Origin: Verrucomicrobiota bacterium
GTDB taxonomy: Bacteria; Verrucomicrobiota; Verrucomicrobiia; Chthoniobacterales; UBA10450
NCBI GenBank assembly: GCA_003219995.1
Contig: QHRC01000133.1
Coordinates: 1 to 5,898 of the forward strand
Direction of reading: 5' to 3'
Length of the DNA: 5,898 nt
Position numbers and translations under genes: made by a program. This document shows positions 1 through 5,622 of the stretch, piece after piece. Every line of letters begins with the position of its first letter. The first letter of the stretch is position 1. The notes below the pieces were generated by a model that did no database searches, was not told where the DNA came from, and worked only from the letters and a program-made list of their open reading frames with translations.

Positions 1-114
1 GAGAAAGATCCAGAACTTCGGGACACAGTTACATTGCGCGAGCGCGATTCGATGAAGCAGGAGCGCGTGAAAATTTCCGATCTGGTGCAACTGTTGTCGC
101 AGAGAACTGCGTAA
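1..114 (+). CDS. glyS: Glycyl-tRNA synthetase, C-terminal end (partial)
   Basis: The open frame enters from the left edge and ends at a TAA at 112-114, giving 37 residues. The sequence RDTVTLRERDSMKQERVKI followed by SDLVQLL matches the C-terminal end of the anticodon-binding domain of class II homodimeric glycyl-tRNA synthetases, where a stretch like TVT-hR-RD-x-x-Q-x-R-V-x-I-x-x-L precedes the last short helix. The enzyme charges tRNA-Gly with glycine in the cytoplasm. The catalytic motifs lie outside the window, so the call rests on this tail alone. ProRS and ThrRS share the same fold, but their ends read differently. The next gene starts 17 bp downstream on the same strand, so read-through transcription into it is plausible. 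Confidence 0.8.
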   Translation, partial: EKDPELRDTVTLRERDSMKQERVKISDLVQLLSQRTA

Positions 115-131
115 TTTCAACTGGTGCCACC

Positions 132-836
132 ATGAAAAACGAACAGTCATCGCGAAGAGCTTTTCTCAGAAGCGGAATCATCGTTGGAGCATCGACTGTT
201 GCCGGCCTGCCCTTCGCGAGCGGGGCTGAACCGGAGAAAAAAGAGGCGGAAGAAGTCGCCCCGCCGGAAGACTTGATGCGCGAGCATGGAGTGTTGAAGC
301 GCGTGCTGTTGGTCTATGGCGAAGTGCTTCGCCGGATCGACGCAAAGCAGGACTTTCCGCCGGAAGCTTTGGCGGATGCAGCCGGAATTATCCGCAGGTT
401 CATCGAGGATTATCATGAAAAACTGGAAGAGGATTTTCTGTTTCCACGTTTCGAAAGCGCGCATCAGCTAGTCGATTTGGTCAAAGTGCTGCGCGATCAG
501 CATCAGGCTGGCCGGCGGGTCACAGATGTGACCATGCGTTTGTCGAATTCAGGAGGCGCGCTCAAAAACGATTCGGAACGCACGCAGCTTGCCGACTCGA
601 TGCGCCAGTTTATTCGCATGTACAATCCGCACGAAGCCCGCGAGGACACGGTGCTCTTTCCCGCGTTTCACAAAATTGTGACGCCGCACGAATTCGACTC
701 CCTGGGAGAGGATTTCGAGAAGAAGGAGAACGAACTCTTCGGCGAGGATGGGTTTGAAAAGATGGTAGAAAAAGTGGCTGGAATAGAAAAGCGACTCGGC
801 ATCTATGATCTAAGCCAGTTTACGCCGAAACTCTGA
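132..836 (+). CDS. Tat-exported hemerythrin-like domain protein
   Basis: This is a 234-residue protein. Residues 7-13 (SRRAFLR) form a twin-arginine motif. A hydrophobic, alanine/glycine-rich stretch (about 14-30) and a possible signal-peptidase site near residues 29-32 (ASGA, before EPEKK) follow, so the mature protein should be exported already folded through Tat. A charged linker (33-48) leads to a four-helix bundle. It carries the iron-ligand pattern of hemerythrin-like proteins: H52, H95 with E99 in HxxxE, H124, and H167 with E171 in HxxxE. A non-heme di-iron site able to bind O2 or react with NO or peroxide is the expected role, but the actual ligand cannot be read from sequence. Tat export fits a cofactor loaded in the cytoplasm. 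The start is chosen because it places the RR motif at the usual distance; there is no good Shine-Dalgarno site. It sits 17 bp after glyS and 34 bp before the next gene. Confidence 0.85.
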   Translation: MKNEQSSRRAFLRSGIIVGASTVAGLPFASGAEPEKKEAEEVAPPEDLMREHGVLKRVLLVYGEVLRRIDAKQDFPPEALADAAGIIRRFIEDYHEKLEEDFLFPRFESAHQLVDLVKVLRDQHQAGRRVTDVTMRLSNSGGALKNDSERTQLADSMRQFIRMYNPHEAREDTVLFPAFHKIVTPHEFDSLGEDFEKKENELFGEDGFEKMVEKVAGIEKRLGIYDLSQFTPKL

Positions 837-870
837 TCCCTCGGTCGAATGAATCGAGGTAGATCGCGCG

Positions 871-1221
871 ATGGACCTGGAGCAGTTTCGCGAATATTGC
901 TTAAAGAAACGCGGCGCGATTGAAGGCACGCCATTCGGCGAAGATGTTCTTGTTTTCAAAGTCGGCGGTAAAATGTTCGCGCTGGCCGCGCTCGATGAAG
1001 TTCCGGCGACAGCGAATTTGAAATGCGATCCCGATTTAGCGCTCGAGCTGCGCGATCGGTACGAAGAAATTCGGCCGGGTTATCACATGAACAAGAAACA
1101 TTGGAATACGGTGGAAATGGAAAGTGGCATTCCGGACGCGGAGCTGCGCAGAATGATCGACCATTCCTATGAGCTGGTCGTGAAGAGTTTGCCGAAGGCG
1201 AAAAGAGCGAAGTTGTTGTAG
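871..1221 (+). CDS. MmcQ/YjbR family protein
   Basis: The 116-residue length is typical of the family. Family signatures visible are an N-terminal helix with the EGTPFGED segment (residues 18-25), a strand region VLVFKVGGKMFALAAL, LKCDPDLALELR, and the characteristic PGYHMNKKHWNTVEM block (about 69-83). The C-terminal helix has the usual SYELVVKSLPK. YjbR-type proteins have a small alpha/beta (CyaY-like) fold and are often labelled DNA-binding, but their cellular role is unproven. The protein is cytoplasmic, with no signal or membrane segment. A GAGGT at 856-860 lies 10 nt before the ATG and is the only clear Shine-Dalgarno site among the window's genes. The TAG stop (1219-1221) is part of the left end of a REPIN-like repeat, so the last residues may have been set by insertion of that element. 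Confidence 0.88.
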   Translation: MDLEQFREYCLKKRGAIEGTPFGEDVLVFKVGGKMFALAALDEVPATANLKCDPDLALELRDRYEEIRPGYHMNKKHWNTVEMESGIPDAELRRMIDHSYELVVKSLPKAKRAKLL

Positions 1222-1295
1222 CGGCGGTCTATGACCGCCGAGGGCGATTCGGAAATTGACCGCCCCGATTTCGGCGCTCATAGAGCGCCTCTACA
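1217..1295. repeat. REPIN-like element 1 (two inverted GTAG-headed REP hairpins)
   Basis: Two 24-bp units face each other in inverted orientation, at 1217-1240 and 1272-1295, around a 31-bp spacer. Each begins TGTAG. The left unit forms an 8-bp hairpin (1222-1229 with 1233-1240, loop TAT) and the right one a 7-bp hairpin (1273-1279 with 1283-1289, loop ATA). After reverse-complementing, the units differ at only three positions, two of which compensate each other within the stem. A GTAG tetranucleotide at the foot of a hairpin is the hallmark of bacterial REP sequences that REP-associated tyrosine transposases (RAYTs) act on, and paired inverted REPs form BIMEs/REPINs. The spacer holds a further 5-bp pairing (1242-1246 with 1261-1265). 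It lies between convergent genes, contains both stop codons and could act as a bidirectional, U-tract-free transcription barrier. No RAYT gene is in the window. Confidence 0.85.
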
Positions 1296-2112
1296 GCGCC
1301 CGCGCCGGGTGCAAAACTTCCCGCAGCTGCACCTCGCCGATTTCAAGTTGCAACGCTTCGCGCGCTACGCGCAGAAAATGATCGGGCGCATCGGTCAAAG
1401 CAACTTGGAGGCCACCGGAACTCCCGGCCGGCGCGCGAAACGACTGTCGATCTAAAAGATCCTGCAGGGCAGTTGCGCAATTCCGGGCGGAATCAACCAG
1501 CTTCACTTTCTCCTTAAGAAAACGAGCGATCACATCGGCCAGCAACGGATAATGTGTGCACCCAAGCACGAGGGTATCGATTTCTTCGCGGACCATTGGT
1601 CCGAGGTATCGTGCAATCACGCGATCCGTTAGTTCGTCATCAAGCCAGCCCTCCTCAATCAACGGCACGAGGAGCGGACACGGCCGGGCAACGATGTCGA
1701 TCTTCGAATCAAGTGAATGGATGGCGCGTTCGTAGGCACCGCTTTTGATGGTCGCTAGCGTGCCGATTACACCGATGCGACGATTGCGCGTCATCGCGGC
1801 GGCGGATTTGGCGCCGGGTAAAATCACTCCGATCACCGGTACGGAAAGAGTTTTCTTCAAGTCTGGCAGGGCGACTGCCGAAGCAGAGTTGCACGCAATC
1901 ACAATCGCTTTCACATCTTCGCCGAGCAGCATCTCGGTCATCTCAAGACTGTAACGTTGAACCGTGGTGGCGCTTTTCCCGCCATAGGGAACACGGGCAG
2001 TATCGCCGAGGTAGAAAATTTTCTCGTTGGGTAGCAAATCGCGCACCGCCTTCACGACAGTGAGCCCGCCGATGCCGGAATCAAAAACGCCGATCGGACG
2101 CGGGTCGCTCAT
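1291..2112 (-). CDS. murI: Glutamate racemase
   Basis: This 273-residue enzyme interconverts L- and D-glutamate in the cytoplasm, supplying D-Glu for peptidoglycan stem peptides. The family motifs are all present: IGVFDSGIGGLTV (residues 7-19) with catalytic-region D11-S12, the LGDTARVPYGGKS block (35-47), VIACNSAS with the first catalytic Cys at C74, and LVLGCTHYPLL with the second catalytic Cys at C185 and the partner H187. The length is normal. The frame stays open upstream for 65 more codons, but the ATG at 2110-2112 immediately before SDPRPIGVFDSG is the natural start. The longer version would cover the repeat and overlap valS. No good Shine-Dalgarno is seen (GGCAGG abuts the ATG). The TAG stop (complement of 1291-1293) lies inside REPIN-like element 1. 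It is divergent from valS. Confidence 0.96.
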   Translation of the reverse strand: MSDPRPIGVFDSGIGGLTVVKAVRDLLPNEKIFYLGDTARVPYGGKSATTVQRYSLEMTEMLLGEDVKAIVIACNSASAVALPDLKKTLSVPVIGVILPGAKSAAAMTRNRRIGVIGTLATIKSGAYERAIHSLDSKIDIVARPCPLLVPLIEEGWLDDELTDRVIARYLGPMVREEIDTLVLGCTHYPLLADVIARFLKEKVKLVDSARNCATALQDLLDRQSFRAPAGSSGGLQVALTDAPDHFLRVAREALQLEIGEVQLREVLHPARAL

Positions 2113-2139
2113 CCTGCCGGAAGGTGGAGGAGCGAATAG

Positions 2140-2199
2140 AGTAGCGCAAGCTTCCGGCTTGCGTTTGTTACGGTTCACAAGCCAGCGGCTTGCGCTACT
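2140..2199. repeat. REPIN-like element 2 (different REP family)
   Basis: Two inverted units, 2140-2163 and 2176-2199, flank a 12-bp spacer. Both start AGTAGCGCAAGC when read inward. The left hairpin pairs 2145-2151 with 2157-2163 (CGCAAGC/GCTTGCG, 5-nt loop). The right hairpin pairs 2178-2183 with 2187-2192 (CAAGCC/GGCTTG, 3-nt loop) and extends to 8 pairs on the minus strand through a G-T wobble. Each unit is headed by GTAG (2141-2144, and complement of 2195-2198), as in REP sequences, but the stem differs from that of element 1, so two REP families are present. It fills 60 of the 95 bp between the murI and valS starts, so promoters for these genes must lie within, overlap or abut it. Confidence 0.82.
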
Positions 2200-2207
2200 T
2201 TCTTCAA

Positions 2208-4862
2208 ATGGCTGAGCTTCCGAAAACGTACGATCCCAAATCGGTCGAGCCAAAATGGTATGCACGTTGGATCGACAATCATGATTTCGAAGCTGATGCG
2301 CAGTCATCGAAGCCAGCGTTTTCGATCGTCATTCCGCCGCCAAACGTTACCGGCACGCTCACTCTCGGGCATGTCCTCAACAATACGATCCAAGATATTC
2401 TCGCTCGTCGCGCGCGCATGCTTGGCTGCGAAGTACTCTGGTTGCCGGGGACCGACCACGCCGGCATTGGGACGCAAACCGCTGTCGAAAAATATCTCCG
2501 CCGCGCTGAAAAGAAAACGCGACATGATCTCGGCCGAGAGGAATTTCTGCGCCGCGTGTTGGAATGGCAGGATAAACATGGCGGCATCATTATCGAGCAG
2601 CTCAAACGTCTCGGGTGTTCGTGCGATTGGTCGCGCCAGCGCTACACTCTCGATGACGATTATGTCCGCGCTGTCCAAAGAGTTTTTGTCGATCTTTATG
2701 AGAAGAAGCTGATTTATCGAGGCGTCCGAATGATCAATTGGGACCCGGCCGCGCAAACGGCGCTCTCTGATGAGGAAGTCATCAACAAACCGCAAAAGGG
2801 AGATCTCTACTTCGTTCGCTATGAGATCGTCGAGCAGCCCGGACGGTTTTTGGAAGTCGCGACCACGCGCCCGGAAACGATTATGGCCGACACCGGTGTC
2901 GCGGTTCATCCGAACGACAAACGATATGTCGATCTTGTCGGCAAACATGCCTGGCGTCCGCTCGCACGTGAGAAACTTCCCATTATTGCTGACGAAGCCA
3001 TAGATCCGAAGTTCGGCACCGGCGTCCTAAAGGTCACTCCCGCGCATGACAAATTGGATTTTGAAATTGGCCAGCGGCACAACTTGGCGATTGTCGATGT
3101 TCTGGGCGCGGATGGAACAATCAATTGTCCGGCGGTCCCGGAATTGAATGGGCTCGACCGATTCGAAGCGCGCCATAAGGCAGCGGAGTTGCTGAAAGAG
3201 AGAAAACTGCTTTCGAAAACGCAACCGTACGAAAACAACATCGGTTTCAGCGAGCGCAGCGAAGTGCCGGTTGAACCGCGCCTCAGCGAGCAATGGTTTT
3301 TGCGCTATCCGAAAACGAAGGAAGCGCTCGGCGTGGTGCGCGATCGTCTTATCCGCTTCTTTCCGACGCACTGGGAAAAAGTTTACGCCCAATGGCTGGA
3401 AAACATTCAGGATTGGTGCATCAGCCGCCAGGTTTGGTGGGGCCATCGGATACCGGCCTGGTACCGAAGTCAGAAGTCAGAAGTCGGAGACCAGAAGTCA
3501 GAAGAAATCTATGTGGGGCTTAAGCCTCCGAAGGACAAAGAGAACTGGACGCAGGATCCAGACACGCTCGATACCTGGTTCTCGTCCTGGTTGTGGGCCT
3601 ATGAAACGATGGACGAAGAAACGCGGAAGAAATTCTATCCAACTTCGGTGCTCGTAACCGCGCCGGACATTATTTTCTTTTGGGTGGCACGCATGATCAT
3701 TGCCGGATTCGAGTTCAAACCGGGAAAATCGCAGCGCGACCAGGACAATATCCCGTTCCGCGACGTTTTCTTTACCGGATTGATTCGCGACAGGCAGGGG
3801 CGCAAAATGTCGAAGTCGTTAGGCAATTCGCCCGATCCGCTCGAGTTGATCGACAAGTATGGCGCAGACGGATTGCGCTTCGGGCTTATGCGCATCGCGC
3901 CGAGCGGTCAGGATATTCGCTTTGACGAAAAACAAATCGAAGAAGGCCGGAATTTCGCAACCAAACTTTGGAACGCAGCGCGCTTTCGACAGATGCACGG
4001 CCCGAGCGAAACTGCGCCAAAGATCGACCCCGCGGTCGCGGGATCGATCTTCGCGGTTGAAGTCCTGGCGCGATTAAATGAGACGATCGACGCAGTCGAG
4101 GCGGCCTATGGCGAATATCAATTCAATGCGGTCGCACAGCACCTTTACGATTTCTTCTGGAGTGATTATTGCGACTGGTTCGTCGAAGCAGCGAAGACGG
4201 ACATTTTCGGTGAGAACGACGCGCGAAAAAAATCCGCATTAGCGGTGATGGATTCTGTGCTTTCGGCGGTGTTGCGATTGCTTCATCCGTTCATGCCGCA
4301 CATTACCGAAGAGCTGTGGTTGCTCCTCGGGTTCGGCGAAAAATCGGTCCAGTTCGAACCGGCGCCGAAAAAATTCGGACTGGACGATGTCGATCTTGCC
4401 GGGAAGAGAAAACTTGTGGCCGGGATCTACGAAACGGTTCAAGCGGGCCGAAATCTTCGCGCGGAAGCAAAAATTTCCTCGAGCACAAAGGCGCGTTTCA
4501 TTTTGCGGACTGACGAAAAGGAAATGTCAGGTCAGCTGCCGGCCATCTCACGTTTGCTCAACGCTGAGGAGGTCGTTCTCGATCCAAAATATAAATCGGA
4601 GCCTGGAACTCCTGTCGCCTTAACCGCGCTCGGGGAAATTCTTCTCTTAATAAGCGGGGCGGACAAAACGGCCGAGCGAGAGCGGCTTGATAAAGAAATT
4701 GCAAAGATCGAAGACGAATTGCGAACGGTCGAAGGCAAATTGAAGAGCAAATCTTTTGTCGATCGCGCTCCAGCCGCGGTCGTGGAAGAACATCGACAGC
4801 GCCAAAAAGATTTCAGCGCGCAAAGGTCGAAATTGAAACAGGCGCGCGAACGCCTGAATTAA
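2208..4862 (+). CDS. valS: Valyl-tRNA synthetase
   Basis: This 884-residue class I synthetase joins valine to tRNA-Val in the cytoplasm. Domains in order are: the N-terminal PPPNVTGTL plus HIGH-type motif, here TLGH at 52-55; GTDHAGIGTQ (81-90); the CP1 editing domain, with TTRPETIMADTGVAVHP at 219-235; the DTWFSSWLW block (455-463); KMSKS (533-537) with SLGNSPDPLELI; an anticodon-binding helical domain (about 615-760); and a C-terminal charged coiled coil (about 820-884), the tRNA-binding arm of ValRS. Oddities are T52 replacing the first His of HIGH, and an insertion after WGHRIPAWY (residues 420-433) encoded by a heptanucleotide repeat. The ATG giving MAELPKTYDP is preferred over an in-frame TTG six codons earlier, which lies in the repeat. 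No Shine-Dalgarno is visible. The 3' end overlaps the convergent methyltransferase gene by 50 bp. Confidence 0.97.
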   Translation: MAELPKTYDPKSVEPKWYARWIDNHDFEADAQSSKPAFSIVIPPPNVTGTLTLGHVLNNTIQDILARRARMLGCEVLWLPGTDHAGIGTQTAVEKYLRRAEKKTRHDLGREEFLRRVLEWQDKHGGIIIEQLKRLGCSCDWSRQRYTLDDDYVRAVQRVFVDLYEKKLIYRGVRMINWDPAAQTALSDEEVINKPQKGDLYFVRYEIVEQPGRFLEVATTRPETIMADTGVAVHPNDKRYVDLVGKHAWRPLAREKLPIIADEAIDPKFGTGVLKVTPAHDKLDFEIGQRHNLAIVDVLGADGTINCPAVPELNGLDRFEARHKAAELLKERKLLSKTQPYENNIGFSERSEVPVEPRLSEQWFLRYPKTKEALGVVRDRLIRFFPTHWEKVYAQWLENIQDWCISRQVWWGHRIPAWYRSQKSEVGDQKSEEIYVGLKPPKDKENWTQDPDTLDTWFSSWLWAYETMDEETRKKFYPTSVLVTAPDIIFFWVARMIIAGFEFKPGKSQRDQDNIPFRDVFFTGLIRDRQGRKMSKSLGNSPDPLELIDKYGADGLRFGLMRIAPSGQDIRFDEKQIEEGRNFATKLWNAARFRQMHGPSETAPKIDPAVAGSIFAVEVLARLNETIDAVEAAYGEYQFNAVAQHLYDFFWSDYCDWFVEAAKTDIFGENDARKKSALAVMDSVLSAVLRLLHPFMPHITEELWLLLGFGEKSVQFEPAPKKFGLDDVDLAGKRKLVAGIYETVQAGRNLRAEAKISSSTKARFILRTDEKEMSGQLPAISRLLNAEEVVLDPKYKSEPGTPVALTALGEILLLISGADKTAERERLDKEIAKIEDELRTVEGKLKSKSFVDRAPAAVVEEHRQRQKDFSAQRSKLKQARERLN
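3466..3507 (+). repeat. Heptanucleotide tandem repeat inside valS
   Basis: Six consecutive 7-bp units read GAAGTCA, GAAGTCA, GAAGTCG, GAGACCA, GAAGTCA and GAAGAAA. The 42-bp total equals 14 codons, so the valS frame is kept. It encodes the low-complexity segment SQKSEVGDQKSEE, placed between the conserved WGHRIPAWY and IYVG of the catalytic domain, where other ValRS enzymes have a short turn. Because one unit is not a multiple of three, gain or loss of a single copy would break valS. Confidence 0.85.
4021..4050. repeat. 30-bp near-perfect palindrome inside valS
   Basis: Arms 4021-4034 and 4037-4050 are reverse complements at 13 of 14 positions (mismatch C4028/A4043) around a central GT. The inner part is CCCGCG/CGCGGG and the outer part AGATCGA/TCGATCT. 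It encodes valS residues 605-615 (KIDPAVAGSIF), in the linker between the catalytic core and the anticodon-binding domain. No T-run follows, so it does not look like an intrinsic terminator. Its role, if any, is unknown. Confidence 0.75.
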
Positions 4863-5559
4863 AGATCACTTTCTGATTGTCGATTCTGGCGCCGCGACTT
4901 TCGAAATAATCGCCTAGCTCTGGGGTGTAAAAGGTACCGTCCCATTCCATGTTGAGTTCCAGCCAGATACGGCCACGCGGAGTGAGGTGCCGCGCGAGAT
5001 CGTCGAGAAAAAATTCCCATTCCGGAACGCCCCACAGGTCGGGCATTTTGTGATTGTTAAAACAAATCATGAAAGCGGTGACGAGATCGAATTTATCTCC
5101 CAGATCGGGCAGTGGGACGAACGGTCGCACGCGCCAGATTATCCGTTCCACGCCTAACATCTGGGTGCTTTCGCCGAACATGGGAAGATCATCCAGGTCA
5201 AGGCCAACGACTTCGTGTCTGAGTAACTGAGCGATATAAGCGAAGTAACCGGCGCCGCACCCGAGGTCGAGAATACGTTTGCGCGAGACAAGGTCGAGCT
5301 CGACATCGCGAACGCGGCGAATGTTAATGTCAATCCAACGGGGAAGATCGAGATATTTCGGCCAATCTTCGCCCGGATCGTCGACCGCGTAGCGCTCATA
5401 AATCTGTTCGAATTTTTCACGATCGATCGTGTCGATGATAGCGTTTGCTTCGAGTTTTACCGGAGTGCCCCATCCGAAGATGAAGCGACGGAGATGGCTT
5501 CGCGCGCTGCTGAAAGCACGGCCGGTGGCCAGTTTCGCTATTTTGTGAGAAAAGCGCAT
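4813..5559 (-). CDS. Class I SAM-dependent methyltransferase, substrate unknown
   Basis: This is a 248-residue protein with a Rossmann-type SAM-binding core. Motif I is ILDLGCGAGYFAYIA (residues 96-110) and the acidic end of the second strand is VVGLDLDD (117-124). A strand FDLVTAF (157-163) then corresponds to motif IV, and RGRIWLELNM (195-204) to the later core strand. The N-terminal 95 residues are basic at first (several Arg/Lys in 1-26), then a helical region resembling a cap that helps bind substrate. There is no signal peptide or clear membrane helix. I cannot name the substrate, and the neighbours (valS, cstA) give no pathway hint. The start is the first ATG of the frame; no Shine-Dalgarno is seen. 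The TGA lies inside valS on the opposite strand, so the last 15 or so codons are antisense to the ValRS coiled coil. This tail may be a read-through extension past the family's usual end near KVIFN. Confidence 0.8.
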   Translation of the reverse strand: MRFSHKIAKLATGRAFSSARSHLRRFIFGWGTPVKLEANAIIDTIDREKFEQIYERYAVDDPGEDWPKYLDLPRWIDINIRRVRDVELDLVSRKRILDLGCGAGYFAYIAQLLRHEVVGLDLDDLPMFGESTQMLGVERIIWRVRPFVPLPDLGDKFDLVTAFMICFNNHKMPDLWGVPEWEFFLDDLARHLTPRGRIWLELNMEWDGTFYTPELGDYFESRGARIDNQKVIFNSGVRAPVSISTFAR

Positions 5560-5602
5560 GGGCTGTTTTTAGGATACATTGCAACGGTGGCGCGACGCGG
5601 CA

Positions 5603-5621
5603 ATTTCAATTAAATTGAAAT
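5603..5621. promoter_or_regulatory. Perfect 19-bp inverted repeat before cstA (possible operator)
   Basis: Arms ATTTCAATT (5603-5611) and AATTGAAAT (5613-5621) are exact reverse complements around a single A. It ends one base before the cstA ATG and lies 44 bp upstream of the methyltransferase start on the other strand. Such symmetric AT-rich sites are typical of dimeric repressor or activator binding. As RNA it would also make a weak hairpin next to the start codon. No matching regulator is encoded in the window, so the function is inferred only from symmetry and position. Confidence 0.4.
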
Positions 5622-5622
5622 A

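Noticed and set aside
837..870. Possible hairpin CCTCG (839-843) with CGAGG (855-859) before the MmcQ/YjbR gene
   Set aside because: Only 5 bp with an 11-nt loop. It overlaps the GAGGT ribosome site but is too weak to call a terminator or a switch.
2190..2207. TTG start adding MRYFLQ to valS
   Set aside because: The TTG is part of the right REP hairpin. The ATG at 2208 gives the normal ValRS beginning MAELPKTYDP.
2113..2307. 65-codon N-terminal extension of murI giving a 338-residue protein
   Set aside because: The extension runs through the REPIN-like repeat and the start of valS, has no racemase similarity, and the ATG at 2110-2112 sits right before the conserved MurI N-terminus.
2304..2948. 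Minus-strand open frame of 214 residues inside valS
   Set aside because: It is a shadow of the valS codons, with no domain-like composition. The sense frame is an unmistakable ValRS.
3027..3446. Minus-strand open frame of 139 residues inside valS
   Set aside because: It lies fully antisense to the conserved ValRS editing and catalytic region and has no recognisable motif.
3466..3507. Heptamer array considered as a CRISPR or phase-variable promoter
   Set aside because: Units are 7 bp and contiguous with no spacers, and they lie in coding sequence, so neither reading fits.
5418..5431. Perfect 14-bp palindrome CACGATCGATCGTG in the methyltransferase gene
   Set aside because: It is short and built from GATC/CGATCG units that are common throughout the window. 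A chance occurrence is likely.
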